DNA of 64,000 nt from Craspedostauros australis (lineage: Eukaryota; Bacillariophyta; Bacillariophyceae; Mastogloiales; Achnanthaceae): NCBI GenBank assembly GCA_026770025.1, contig JAMXDE010000009.1, positions 558,001-622,000 on the forward strand, in the 5' to 3' direction. Made by a program: the position numbers and the translations under genes. Below, piece after piece: positions 1 to 9,428 of the stretch. The notes beneath the pieces were generated by a model, which saw only the letters and a program-made list of their open reading frames with translations, was not told the origin of the DNA and did not search any database. Numbering within the stretch: the first letter of the stretch is position 1; each line of letters opens with the position of its first letter.

Positions 1-416
1 CACAGCATGGTGACGGATTCGAAGGAAAGCTCCTCGAATCCCAGCAGCACCTGGCGCAGATACACGCCCTGACTGGAGGTGGGATCGATCATGCCTTCCG
101 ACAGGCTCACTTGCAGCGATGACATGAGCTCCATGAGACCCTCTATGGTCGTGGCTGCATCGTTGAGAGATTGGAACAACCCGTTCATGATCGTTGCGCC
201 GCAACCCTTGATTCTCATCGTGAAGGCCCATTCGTGGAGCGGGGCCACGGATCCACCCTCCCTCCATTCCAACGTGACCTCCTGCTCCAGCGTTCTGCCA
301 AGCACGGCGCGGGCATCGCCGTCATTGGTGCTGCTGTTCAAGGATGACTTGGGGTCGGAATGCAGCGCGATCAATGCGCAAACCGCGATGGATTGCGGCG
401 TGGGTCGTTCGGCCAT
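1..416 (-). CDS. APC5-like subunit of the anaphase-promoting complex, N-terminal part (3' end outside window)
   Basis: Reading the minus strand from the ATG at 416-414 gives 138 codons open to the window edge, so only the N-terminus is present. I see a Thr-Pro-x-x-Ile-Ala-Val-x-x-Leu stretch near residues 6-17, a helical middle, and near residues 112-136 a Tyr-Leu-Arg-x-x-Leu-Leu-x-Phe-x-x-Leu-Ser-Phe-x-x-Val motif. Both match the order of features in the N-terminal domain of APC5 (ANAPC5), a scaffold/TPR subunit of the anaphase-promoting ubiquitin ligase that drives mitotic exit. The TPR repeats would lie outside the window. The start is the first ATG; a stop and non-coding sequence lie upstream. 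The call rests on remembered family features and could be wrong if the missing part does not encode TPRs. Confidence 0.6.
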   Translation of the reverse strand, partial: MAERPTPQSIAVCALIALHSDPKSSLNSSTNDGDARAVLGRTLEQEVTLEWREGGSVAPLHEWAFTMRIKGCGATIMNGLFQSLNDAATTIEGLMELMSSLQVSLSEGMIDPTSSQGVYLRQVLLGFEELSFESVTML

Positions 417-1988
417 CGTGTAGAATGCTCCCTTGAGTCTCTTGAGTGCGTCCTTGCCCGTGTCGTCTGGTGTAATAGTCGTAGTATACCTCTTCTGTGT
501 TGGAAGATGTGATCGAAGAAGTTGTATCGGTCGCATGTGATGATGTCGATGTGTTCTGTCGTTGGTTGATGCGCTGTGTTGTGTTGGCACCGCGTCACGC
601 TTCTGAATTTCCACTCCATCACGTGTGTCGCGATCACGATTTGAACGAGTCTTGTAATTTAATCGTGTGTTTCGACTCACGAGTATTTTCGCCGATGGAT
701 TTCGACAACAAGATCCACGAACAAAAGGAAGAGAAGGAAAGGAACAGAACAAGACAGAGAACCACGAAGCAAACAAGGGAGGCAGGGAGTTGTCGGAAAA
801 AGAGAAAATCACGTTTTTCGTGTCGGAGTCTGTTCACAAATGACAAGAAACTACCAGTTGCCAGTTCGCCACACGTGATGGAGCGCACTCGATTCGAGAT
901 GTTCGACTCATACGACTACTACAAGAATGCCGAGTTGGTTCACGAGAGCAAACGATCATTTCTGAGTCCCGCATTGTTGCGGGTGTGGAGATGGGATTTC
1001 CTCGCTGCGGCATTGTTTTGGTGTTGCTCATTCTCGTCACACTTTGCTGCGGTGGTCCGGAAAAAGCACCGTCTTCTTGGTTGGCAGAACAAGTCTTTGT
1101 CTTCTGGTTTGTTGGCTTGTACTACTGTTATATTGAACTCATCAAAAGCCCACCAGGGACGATCGAGTATCGTTCCTGACCCCACGCCATTTACCTTCTT
1201 GACGATGTGATGCGTTTGATTCCCATCAGTGAGAGTTGCCTGCAGGGTAGAGCGCAAGGAATCCACCAGCAGTATCGCACGGCAAAAAATCACCACAATG
1301 CGAGGTGGCCTGATGACCAACCACCAATCGTCACTCTCCACATCACTATGCACTGGGTGTCACTCTCATCCATCGTTGTGCAACATTGATAGCAGCAGAC
1401 TCAAGGAGTAGCAGCCCAATCGATGTTGATAGAGTATGAATCCTTGTCCCGTGCAATGATATCAGAGCTGATCACGCGCCGACACGCTCCATTTTGTTGC
1501 AACATGCGCAGACCGTGCACGCACACCGCAGCATACTCCCTCTGGAGAGAGAAAGAGAGATCGTACCTCCATAGTCGCGTTGTTGAGTCTCGTATCGTTG
1601 AATACGAAGCAACGTTGTACACACCCAAGCGAAGGCGGTTGCTCTATTGGGTCTCCTTCGTTGCGCTTTGTTCTCGAGTTGACTGTCTGAAGAGCTCACA
1701 CAATTTTGCGCACGCAGAGTAGTGCAGTACTTTCTCATCGTGCTGCGCTTACATGCTCGTTGACGTCCTATCCATCCCAGAATTGCTGCATCGTCTCACA
1801 GTTTAGGACAAGGTGTGGTGTATCTGGTCAATAGTAAAGTTGATAATAGATCTAATACGATTATAGTTCATGAGTGGCGGTGCAGTGCTCTTCTATTTGC
1901 CAGATTCGATGCGATTCAATCTCCTGGTTGCTGTTGCAAGATGCGTTCCAGACCACGAATCCCTCAGTATTGTTGAAACTTGTATAAT
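417..1988. other. Intergenic region between the APC5-like gene and the transposase
   Basis: About 1.6 kb. It contains overlapping open frames on both strands, the longest about 237 codons with a non-ATG start, but none has recognisable domains or coding-like composition. It probably holds the divergent upstream region of the APC5-like gene and the 3' flank of the transposase. I see no tRNA, terminal inverted repeat or other defined element. Confidence 0.5.
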
Positions 1989-3108
1989 CTAGTATTGTAC
2001 TTGGAATAGAGAGTTGCCATGTTCGATTTGAAGCTGGGTTATGGTGACAATTGCTTTCATCACATGCTTGTGCAACATCAGGTCATGGCGGAAACGATTC
2101 TCCAGGATCTTCCAATTCTTGAAGCGGCCATTCACAGTCTCATGGCGAGCACGAGCTTGGCTTTTGGCTTGCTTCTCTGCCTCTGTAACAAAATCATCGG
2201 ATGTTCGGACAGCTTCGTCACCGCGGTATCCACGATCAGCCTCCACCATCTCACCATCATCCAAGTACTGTTTCAGCAAAGAGCGGAAGATCTTGAGGTC
2301 TGGGTGCCGCCCACAAGCAAACGGACCATTCATCCATACAATATCCCCCTTTTGGATCGACACAGCGATCTCATACCTGATTCCAGCCGATCGGAACTTG
2401 TGCGAATACCACTTGCGGTCGAATGGGGTTGGCTCGTTGATCTTGAAATCAGTGCCATCGACAGTGACCAGGCACGATCTGTTCAAATCCCCAGAGTATC
2501 GGTTCTCCCACAGGATCTTTTCATGGCGACGTCAAAGAGAGACAAGCAGTGCAAAAGATGTGAGCTTGTTTGTTGCTGAATCAATTGTGAGTGAAGTGCA
2601 TTCCCCTTGGACTTACCACATCATTTTTCAAATCCGCTACAGCCTTGATGGCTGACCAGATATGGAGCTTGAGAGTCTTATCTGTGGTCCGAAGGAAGAC
2701 GCATGCCATGCGCACGGATGGGTAGTGCCGCATGTAGTACAGGGCCCAAAGGAGATGCTTTGGCTTCAGGTCCCCACGGCATGCTGCAAGTGTCCAGAGC
2801 ACAGAGCAGAGATGAGGCGAAATCCCAAATGCGATGATGAAGTCCTCCCCAAATGCACCTGATCGGCATCGTAGATTGGTGATGCACTGGCCAGGGGTGA
2901 GAAGGATGTAGCGTGCAAGATCGAGGAAGTCTTGCACACTGCCGATTGAATATCGATGGTCGTAGGCACCATTCAACATTGGTTGGGTGTTTGCTCGAAG
3001 GAAGAAGTTGGAGCTGAAGTGATGGCTGTCCCTGCCTCTCCAAATCATGAAGGATCGGCCAACTGACTTGGGAGAATCCGTGTCCAATGATGAGGTTGTC
3101 TGCTTCAT
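1989..3108 (-). CDS. PIF/Harbinger-type DDE transposase (two exons)
   Basis: I read exon 1 as 3108-2617 and exon 2 as 2516-1989, joined in phase 0 across a 100-bp GT-AG intron with a strong GTAAG donor, giving about 339 residues. Exon 1 carries the helical region before the catalytic core, with Leu-Leu-Trp-Ala-Leu-Tyr-Tyr-Met and a Lys-Thr-Leu-Lys motif typical of Harbinger transposases. Exon 2 holds the DDE_Tnp_4-type core: Asp in a Val-Asp-Gly-Thr-Asp motif (~184/187), Asp in Glu-Ala-Asp-Arg-Gly-Tyr (258) and Glu in Arg-His-Glu-Thr-Val-Asn (290). All three catalytic acids are present and the frame is uninterrupted, so the gene could be active. An AG acceptor-like site (TTTACAG) lies just before the ATG, so a further 5' exon is possible. 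A divergent gene at 4332 may belong to the same element. Terminal inverted repeats were not found. Confidence 0.8.
2517..2616 (-). other. Intron of the Harbinger-type transposase
   Basis: On the minus strand it begins GTAAG and ends AAAAG. Removing it joins the helical domain to the catalytic core in frame, which supports the call. Confidence 0.7.
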
Positions 3109-4331
3109 CTGTTCTCTTCTGTAAATGGTTGCTGGCTTGCACCAGTAGATGCAGCCACTGGCATGGAGCCATTCGCATCCCTCTGCATTTGAATCGTTGG
3201 AAGCAGAGCATCACATTGTGTTCGTGGTTTTTGATTGATGTTGGCTGTGCGATGATGGCGATGCGAAAACCGAAGAGCATGGTTCTGTGGTGACCGGGGT
3301 GCCCCAGTTGATGATGTTCTTCACCAAGAGACCACCTCCGGAAGGGTTGGATGGTGTTCTTCCTTCGTCTGAACTCAACACAGGAGAGAGGAGCAAGAGA
3401 TGTTGGTGCTTTGCTTGAATCGTCGTTGTGAAGCACCACCCCTGGTTCGCGTGTCTGCTTCCGTTGCATGTGGCAACGCAAATCGAAGAACAGGCCGATC
3501 GGCCAAAGCGCACCTCTGTGATGAGCTGTCCTGCGACAGGGTCAACATGCTGTTTGGTGGGACCAACTTCGACACAAGCCAATGACAAGTAGCGTTGAGT
3601 ACTCCACTCCACACCATTTCAAATCGAGGAGCCAAAAAGGCGTCCGACAAGTACGCAATTCGCATCCGACAAGTACACGATTTCCATCCGACAGATACTA
3701 AATAGGCAAGAAAATTAACGGTTTAGTAACCGTCGGACTAGAACTTTAGAATTGTCGGAGTAGAAATGGCGAACCACAAATTCTATCTTTTGATTTCTAC
3801 GTGAGCTACTACTGACTGTTGCGTAGGAAAGTACACATGAGACTTGTCGGCGAAAACCAGGTACTTGTCCCCCCAAAAACGAATACCGTCGGTTCCTAAG
3901 AATTTCTTGTCGGAGGGTCAATATACAGATTTGAAGACATCATTCCAAGTGAGCCGTCCAAAGCACATGAAGCTGAGTATGCTCACCAAATCCAATTGAG
4001 CTCCCACAAAAAGCAAATTCGACCCACGAGGAAGTTGCATTCCGAACAAAACAGGATGATGGCACCTCATGTCCTCATGTACGCACTACGATCCTCCTCA
4101 TCTGTGTAATACTGCTGATTGAAACAGGCAATGACGAATGTGACAGCCTGACTGCTTGCCGTAGTCTGGCTGCGTTGCTCCTACCTGCGTGCTTGAATTG
4201 AATAGACAGCTGGCTGATCGGTTGACGATACCATCTCCCAGTATTGGTCGAGTTGTTTGCAGCGTTGCACTCGCAGTATCTGCTGTAACAGGGGTGTCCA
4301 TCACAAGCCCACAATTCAGCTTACCTCCAAG
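3109..4331. other. Divergent intergenic region of the putative Harbinger element
   Basis: About 1.2 kb between the transposase start and the coiled-coil gene. The proximal part (3109-3600) may contain an undetected 5' exon of the transposase. The centre (3643-3914) holds the TCCGAC/GTCGGA motif array described separately. No other coding sequence is supported. Confidence 0.5.
3643..3914. repeat. Array of TCCGAC/GTCGGA motifs at 21-22 bp spacing
   Basis: TCCGAC occurs at 3643, 3665 and 3687 (exactly 22 bp apart, the first two followed by AAGTAC). The inverse GTCGGA occurs at 3732 and 3754 (22 bp), then GTCGG-type motifs at 3846, 3888 and 3909, with a degenerate TTGTCC at 3867, giving 21-bp steps. 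The left group points right and the right group points left, so the block is an inverted arrangement of short direct repeats. This looks like a cluster of protein-binding sites on one helical face or the end structure of a small transposon. It lies between the two divergent genes. Confidence 0.6.
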
Positions 4332-6458
4332 ATGGCACAAATCCAAGTTGCTCGAGCTCAAAGGTGGTCACCCGCAGGAGATCACGCTGCATACATCATC
4401 AAAGGTTTCATCTCCAATCCCCCTCGCTTCCAACCAACCAAGGAAGGCTTCTCGAATTTCTGGGAGTCGCACGTTGAGTGGCACAGTCTCTACAGCCAGA
4501 AGAACACGAAGAAGAATTTTCTCAATTGTTGGGCCCGTCTGCTGAAGTTCCTTGAGAGTGGAAAAGGTGCGTCCGTTTTGTGATGTTGCCTATTGTGACT
4601 ATTATTGTGATCGCCAACTGTCCTGACATGTTCGTGAACCAAATCTCTTCTCATACAGCTCTGATTTGCTTCGCTGTGCACAGGATTTGGATCTGATTTT
4701 CGCAAGAGGTGCGGTCTGGATTCCACAGAACGCCTTGCAGAATTGCGTGAACAACGCGGAATCGACCTGAACTACCGACCAGCACAAGGCGCTGTTAACA
4801 ACACCGATGCCAATCACCCTCCTGCTGCTGATCTTGCTCGCGGTTCTTCTTCGGACGACGACGAAAGTTACCTTCCTTCTGTTCATTCTGATCGTCTTGG
4901 TTCTGCTGTATCTTCAGACAGCTTGGAGCTCGACCCAGGATTCGTTGACGACGATCTCTCTCAAGCTACCCCACCATTCATTATGCCTCGTCGTGGAGTT
5001 CAAGGCCCTCGTGGACCCCCTGTCCGAGACGTGAACAAGCCAACACCTCCTCCTGCCCCCAAGCGCGACGCCACACCCAACGACAAGACCATCGTGGATG
5101 CCATGGGCAAGATGGGAATCCGGAGTGCAGATCGCGCCATGAGCCCTGCACTGGACATGGTCAAGCTCGGATCATTCACTGAACGTGCTTTTGATCCATT
5201 GACAGCTGCAAATGGAACTGGGCGCTACCGTGAGGGGATTCACATGTTTGTGGTCCTGGACGCAAAGGTGGATCCGGATTCTGTGGCGCTGTCTACGGAG
5301 GATGAAGGATGGACACTGAAGCTGACATACAAGGTACCAAAGATGTACTTCACAGCAGAGTGCATCTACGGAGTCTACGGATACGACAAAGGGTTTTCTA
5401 CAAGCCTTGCGGCAGCTAAAAATTATTTCCAGGATCTCGCCCGGAAGGTCACCGATGATGCAGGCGAGCTCGTCGTCAGCTGCCAGTTCAGCCTCCCAAG
5501 GAAGATTGACAGCCTCTTCCGCAACGTCAAGACCAAGGACCTCGAGGAGCCCAACTTCGAGATAGTTGAGAACTATCTCGGCACCACCACACTGGTGACT
5601 TTTTGCTTTTTCCAAGAGAGCTTCAATCAGCAGCAATTCGGGACGGCTGGTCGTCGTGGCGTCCGCGGCTTGGATGGGATGGTGTACTCCTTCAATCCCA
5701 CCATGCCTTTGCCTGCAGCCCCAACCGCACAAGGATTCGGCTCCCACCCCTTTGGCCATCCTGCTCCAACCCAACCAGGCGGCGCCAGCGGCAACCATCA
5801 TCCTGCTCCATTCGGATCTCCGATTCCCAATTCTGGTGGCGGGTTTGCCAGCCCTGCAGCAACCACCCAGAATGCTGCCCAGACTGCTGCGCAGACTGCT
5901 GCGATCCGCCAGCAGATGGAGCGCGAGGCCGCGGCCCAAGTTGCTCGAGCGCAAGAGCTAGCTCGGAAGGAACGGGCCGAATGCGAGGCTCTCTTGCGTG
6001 CGGCAAAAGAGCGCTCCCAGCTGGATGCTCAGGCCAAGGCCCGAATTGAGCATGAAGCTCGGGCCCAGTTCGAGGCCATGCGCAACGAAGCTCATGCTCG
6101 TGAGCAGCATGCGCAGGCCCGGCTGGCTGAGCTTGAGGCGCAGCTCCTTCAAGCTCACACCAACGCATCCCTGGCTTCCCACAATCCCAGCGGGTTGCCT
6201 GGTGGTGGTGTTCCCGACCCAGTCTGGAGCTCCTCTCAATCCAGCAGTACTGGGAGCTCCATCCCCACTGTCGAGATGGAGATGACAGCTCTGACGGGCT
6301 CTGTGCGCCCCCGCAACGGTGAGGACGCCCCGCGTCGTGATGATGTGCTCCGCCTGAAAGTGGATGAGGTATCAGGCGGAGCTGCAGCAGGAATGCCTGA
6401 TGGAGTGAATGGCAGTGTTGTGTCTGCCGATGCAACAGGGCACACTGTGAACGCCTAA
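4332..6458 (+). CDS. Unrecognised coiled-coil protein, possible accessory protein of the Harbinger element (two exons)
   Basis: Exon 1 is 4332-4566 and exon 2 is 4684-6458, joined across a 117-bp intron (donor AAAAG/GTGCG, acceptor CACAG/GATTT). The join is in frame and gives about 669 residues. Residues 1-110 are rich in Trp, Phe and basic residues and could be a DNA-binding module; residues ~110-200 are acidic and Pro-rich; ~230-390 look globular; ~475-566 are an Ala/Glu/Arg/Gln-rich coiled coil; the tail is low complexity. I do not recognise the family. Harbinger elements often carry a second Myb/SANT-like gene beside the transposase, and the divergent orientation with the motif array between fits that role, but I could not confirm a Myb fold. 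It may equally be a host gene. The long open exon begins at a TTG when read alone, which is why the upstream exon is needed. Confidence 0.55.
4567..4683 (+). other. Intron of the coiled-coil gene
   Basis: It begins GTGCG and ends CACAG. Phase 1 on both sides, so the two exons join without a stop. Confidence 0.6.
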
Positions 6459-7085
6459 GTGCAGCGCAACGCAGCACACTGCATCAGCCTGGATGCGTCA
6501 ACAACAACAACAACACCAAAATCACTGCATCAGCGTGAATGCGTCAACAACAGGAACATCACACGAGAACCAGCAAAGCAGGCAGAAATCACAGACAGAG
6601 AGCACTACTCCCCAGAGTAGATCACACAGAATAACAACAACAGTACGAACAAAACCAACACAAACACCAAAAAACAACGAAAACAACAGAAACTGAAACA
6701 CAAAGGAGAGCACTAACTAAGTACTCAATAGTAGTAGGAACAAACAAAGTACCATGATGGGTGCAAATCACATATTTATGTCTAATCAAGTACCTGGTCT
6801 TGCCAATTCCGACATAAAAAGTAAGCTTTTCTCCTTTTCCGACAACTCCCAGAGAGAGGAGAACGACTACCACCAACACCACCACCAACATCGACATCGA
6901 GATCGACATCGACATCGCTTCGCTGCCAAAGCATCCATCCATGACATCCATCCCATCCACCGTGCAGACCTCCCTTCCCGCAGCATCGTCTTTCCTTCCT
7001 CCCGCGATACATAATCATACCATCCGTCGCAGAATTTGAAAGAAGCCAAGATACGCACTCATAGTCGTACAAGTACTCGCACATC
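6459..7085. other. Intergenic region upstream of VPS29
   Basis: The first part is A/C-rich low complexity with CAA repeats (6499-6700). Around 6869-6920 there are CAC/GACATC hexamer repeats. Two TCCGAC motifs (6808 and 6838) and a CAAGTACCTGGT string at 6787 echo the array at 3643-3914, so the right end of the Harbinger-related element may lie near here. An AGTACTCG motif (7072-7079) sits just before the VPS29 start. No gene is supported. Confidence 0.45.
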
Positions 7086-8309
7086 ATGGCGAACTTCGGA
7101 GATCTGATCCTTGTGCTGGGGGATTACCACATTCCTCACAGAGCGAGTGGCATCCATGAGAAGTTCAAGAGGTGAGGGCCGCTGCGTTTGTACTATACAG
7201 GTGTGGTTCGGAGCGTGCGGTGGCGTTGTGGAGTGATGGTCTGTGCGTTGGCATCGCGCGGTTGCTCTGCGCAAGTGCTTGTTCATGGAAAGCACGAGAC
7301 TGATTGTCAGACCTCGAGAGAGTGTGCACCACAGCACTCACCCATTCAATACGAGTAATTACTCAACAACCCAACTGCGTCACTGGGATGTTCTGTGGCA
7401 TCACTCTCCGCGCTCTCGGAACACAAATTATGGATGCGAAACCAACATGACGTACCACACCACGATGCATCGCAGAATGCTCGTCCCCAACAAGATGCAG
7501 CATGCCATCTGCACGGGCAACATACAGCGCGAACAGTATTCGGAGCTTTGTACACTGGCACCCAACGTCACGGTCGTCCGGGGCGACATGGACATTGACA
7601 ATGAGGACGGCAGTACCGGCGTGAGCATCAGCTACGCCAACCAACTTCCTGATACCAGAGTCGTGCAGGTGGGAAATTTCAGGATCGGTGTTGTGCATGG
7701 TCATCAGGTAATGCCAAACGGCAGCATGGATGGTCTGGAGCAAATGCGGCGTCGTCTGAGCGTGGATGTGCTGATCAGCGGCCACACGCACAAGAGCGAT
7801 TTCCAAGTCAGGGATGGATACTGCTACATCAATCCGGTGAGTGAGAGCTATTGTATGGCAACAACGACGGCTATTCGTCTTTTTTGCATCGATGTATGCT
7901 CGGATGCGATCTGCGATGGGCGTCGGTGATCGTGATGTTCATGTGGTCATCTATGCGAACTCATCCATTTCGCGTGCTCTCCGTTTGTTCTCTTCTATTA
8001 TTATACATCATATAACATGATGCTTGCAACCGATTGACGCACTGTCTCGCTCTGCGACGATACCAATCATCCCAACAGGGATCAATTACTGGCGCGCAAT
8101 CGTCGTCCACAATGGTGGAAGGGGAGGACGAGGATGAGATCATCCCGTCGTTCGCTCTGCTGGCAATGCAAGGAGAGAAGATCGTCTGCTACTTGTATCG
8201 GCTCAAGGATGGTGAAGTGGACGTGTCAAAGACGGAATACATGAAGCCCTCGGAGAATGACGCAAGCGCAGCGGCCGGAGCTCCAATGATGCAGCACCTG
8301 ATGACGTGA
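7086..8309 (+). CDS. VPS29: VPS29, retromer subunit (three exons)
   Basis: Exons 7086-7171, 7476-7836 and 8079-8309, with introns of 304 and 242 bp (donors GTGAGG and GTGAGT; acceptors CGCAG and CAACAG), give 225 residues. VPS29 is the metallophosphoesterase-fold scaffold of retromer, which recycles cargo from endosomes to the Golgi or plasma membrane. The diagnostic motifs are present in order: Gly-Asp-Tyr-His-Ile-Pro-His-Arg near the N-terminus, Ile-Cys-Thr-Gly-Asn, Val-Arg-Gly-Asp, His-Gly-His-Gln and Ser-Gly-His-Thr-His, then Asn-Pro-Gly-Ser across the second splice junction. Human VPS29 has about 182 residues; here an acidic insert follows the Arg-Gly-Asp motif and another lies after Asn-Pro-Gly-Ser. 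Each splice restores a conserved motif, so the model is well supported. Confidence 0.93.
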
Positions 8310-8711
8310 GATGCGGTGGAGCATACTCGCGCTGTGACACCATATATACTCTCGTGTAATACTCGTAGGAATGAGTTGCGTTGATTGCGTTGCCAAAGTG
8401 CGAGCTACATGTATTGTACCAATGCGGATACTGTCTCCTGCGAGGTTGAGCAGAGTACCCTGATCTAGTCTCCAGTTCGTAGACTCAGACACACCGCTCG
8501 CTGAACTTCCCCAACAACACCGTTGTTCACGTCTTGTTGGCAGTTCGCGAAGAACCAACAAACAAAAACAAGAGTCCTCCCACAACTTGTGCGCATCCCA
8601 GCACAACAATGCGCACAACAAGCACGCGTTGACAGCACCCACCCACCAACCACTTGCCAACACTCTGATCTCCTCACCACCATCATCGCCACTATCATCG
8701 CCAACGTCACA
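8310..8711. other. Intergenic region between VPS29 and the type I membrane protein gene
   Basis: It includes the VPS29 3' flank with a TACTCGTA motif at 8360-8367, then a C/A-rich presumed 5' leader with CAACA and CCACC runs. No gene seen. Confidence 0.4.
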
Positions 8712-9305
8712 ATGAAGCAACATCGCCCGCCCATATCCCTCAGCAGACTCATCGTCCTGCTGATCCTGTGCACAACCACAATCGCGAATGCCTACAAGAT
8801 GGGCGATCCCATCCACACCTTGATGTACACGGAGAAGGGGACGACGGACGTGATGCGGTCGCAAGTGCCGTTGTTCGGCACGACCCGGACGGTGCAGTTC
8901 CGAGCCTACGACCGCGAATTCTCCTTGGGCTTCGAACAGGGCATGTGGACCATCCCGTGGATCCAGACGACGGCGCGACCCAGAGAACGCCTGGAGAAGA
9001 TCGTCATCCAGTTCGTGTACTCCTCCAATTCCGGCACGATCCATTCCATCAGCAAGAAGGTGGTGTACGCGAAGAACGAGGCGGGCATGTCCAACAGGCT
9101 CAGCCAGATACCTGTGGAGTACGTGTGGGTGAAGGAGGAGCCTGTGGATCTGCAAGCTGGGACGATACTCATGTTCCTGGCGACCTTGGTCACATCGATC
9201 GTCTTCTTCATCCAGGCCTGCAATGTTGCGGATGGAGACTACGATCCCCAAAGCGATACGGACAAGCGTTCAGGAAGCCGAGCATCTATTGGCAAGGGCA
9301 TGTAA
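8712..9305 (+). CDS. Small secretory-pathway type I membrane protein, unknown function
   Basis: 197 residues from the ATG at 8712, chosen because a clear signal peptide follows it (basic n-region, Leu/Ile/Val core to about residue 24, Ala-Asn-Ala before the likely cleavage site). A ~125-residue lumenal domain rich in beta-type residues and without cysteines follows. A single hydrophobic helix lies near residues 150-172 and the cytosolic tail is short, acidic then basic. The upstream open frame continues but has no signal before this ATG. I do not recognise the family. It is convergent with the large gene at 9429, with only 123 bp between them. There is no second organelle signal, so ER/Golgi or plasma membrane is the simplest location. 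Confidence 0.7.
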   Translation: MKQHRPPISLSRLIVLLILCTTTIANAYKMGDPIHTLMYTEKGTTDVMRSQVPLFGTTRTVQFRAYDREFSLGFEQGMWTIPWIQTTARPRERLEKIVIQFVYSSNSGTIHSISKKVVYAKNEAGMSNRLSQIPVEYVWVKEEPVDLQAGTILMFLATLVTSIVFFIQACNVADGDYDPQSDTDKRSGSRASIGKGM

Positions 9306-9428
9306 CAGCGTGTTTCGCATACGACAAGCTACTGGAGAATACGTAGCATTCTGTATTACTACCACGACTATCTCTAGAGAGCGACCATCGCTACGCCTTG
9401 ATGCTGTCGCCAAACGGATTCTCGTTGC

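Noticed and set aside
497..1210. 237-codon plus-strand open frame
   Set aside because: Non-ATG start, no domain, overlapping frames of similar length on both strands, no plausible splice or motif.
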